Shown here in pieces: positions 5,762-5,923 of a stretch of DNA of 5,923 nt. The stretch covers positions 1-5,923 of the forward strand of contig JAUXAI010000067.1 in assembly GCA_030619985.1 (NCBI GenBank), in the 5' to 3' direction. Below the pieces are notes generated by a model. The model saw only the letters and a program-made list of their open reading frames with translations. It was not told the origin of the DNA and ran no database searches. The stretch is from a bacterium. GTDB taxonomy: Bacteria; UBP18; UBA7526. Position 1 is the first letter of the stretch, and every line of letters begins with the position of its first letter. The translations under genes were made by a program, and so were the position numbers.

Positions 5762-5923
5762 ATGAAGTTGGATTTGGAGAAGGTTAGGCCTATTGTGAGG
5801 ATGGCTCTGGAAGAGGATGTTGGGAAGGGAGATATTACTACTAATCTTATTATTCCCAAAGGAAGGAAGGCGAGAGGGGCCATCTGGGTCAAAGAAAAAG
5901 GGATCATTGCTGGATTGCCAGTG
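5762..5923 (+). CDS. nadC: Nicotinate-nucleotide pyrophosphorylase (carboxylating), 3' end outside the window
   Basis: The first 54 codons are visible, from a usual length of roughly 280; the frame runs open to the last base. NadC (quinolinate phosphoribosyltransferase) joins quinolinate to PRPP to make nicotinate mononucleotide, with release of CO2 and pyrophosphate, in cytoplasmic de novo NAD synthesis. The recognition signs are ALEEDVGKGDITT (15-27) and GIIAGLPV (47-54), both typical of the N-terminal domain of this family. The active-site barrel lies beyond the window. The ATG is supported by TGAGG 7 bases upstream. No separate promoter is obvious in the 106-bp gap, so transcription from the regulator's promoter is plausible. 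nadA and nadB are not seen here. Confidence 0.92.
   Translation, partial: MKLDLEKVRPIVRMALEEDVGKGDITTNLIIPKGRKARGAIWVKEKGIIAGLPV

Noticed and set aside
5656-5907. Minus-strand open frame of 83 codons across the gap and nadC
   Set aside because: It runs through the palindromes and antisense to a clear nadC start, shows no family features and has no sensible ribosome binding site.

Overview
The window carries five same-strand (+) genes from what looks like an uncultured, deep-branching bacterium. Arginine is coded mostly by AGA/AGG, ATA isoleucine codons are common and GC is moderate. A guess at a candidate phylum such as Omnitrophota or Aerophobota rests only on this general style, and I hold it weakly. 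There are no tRNA or rRNA genes, no CRISPR array and no transposase gene.

Layout. (1) Positions 2-2068: the C-terminal two thirds or more of a large HEAT-repeat scaffold protein. Its reading frame is already open at the left edge, so the first ATG at 53 is internal. It ends in a good intrinsic terminator (2098-2123). (2) A sigma70-like promoter (2121-2149) directly follows and drives uvrB (2171-4162), the complete damage-recognition helicase subunit of nucleotide excision repair. (3) 4271-5293: an orphan BtrH_N/DUF4872 protein with a papain-like Cys-His-Asp arrangement. (4) A near-consensus promoter with a perfect 13-bp palindrome over its -10 box (5290-5322) precedes a small ArsR-type winged-helix regulator (5386-5655). 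(5) A 106-bp gap full of palindromes leads to the start of nadC (5762 to the right edge), quinolinate phosphoribosyltransferase of de novo NAD synthesis.

How the parts relate. HEAT protein and uvrB are separate transcription units. The regulator and nadC lie in the same direction with no U-tract terminator between them, so they may be co-transcribed. That would make the regulator a candidate controller of NAD synthesis, or only a self-regulator. The BtrH-like gene has no visible biosynthetic partner here.

The most unusual signal is non-coding. A short element with core AATTCGCAAGTGTT (or 12/14 of it) occurs three times, each time just upstream of the start codon of one of the last three genes. 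In two copies it is preceded by a CATTCGC arm, and in the third its tail supplies the Shine-Dalgarno sequence of nadC. Next to copy 3 lies a nested hairpin plus two GC-rich palindromes, probably a second, independent intergenic repeat family.
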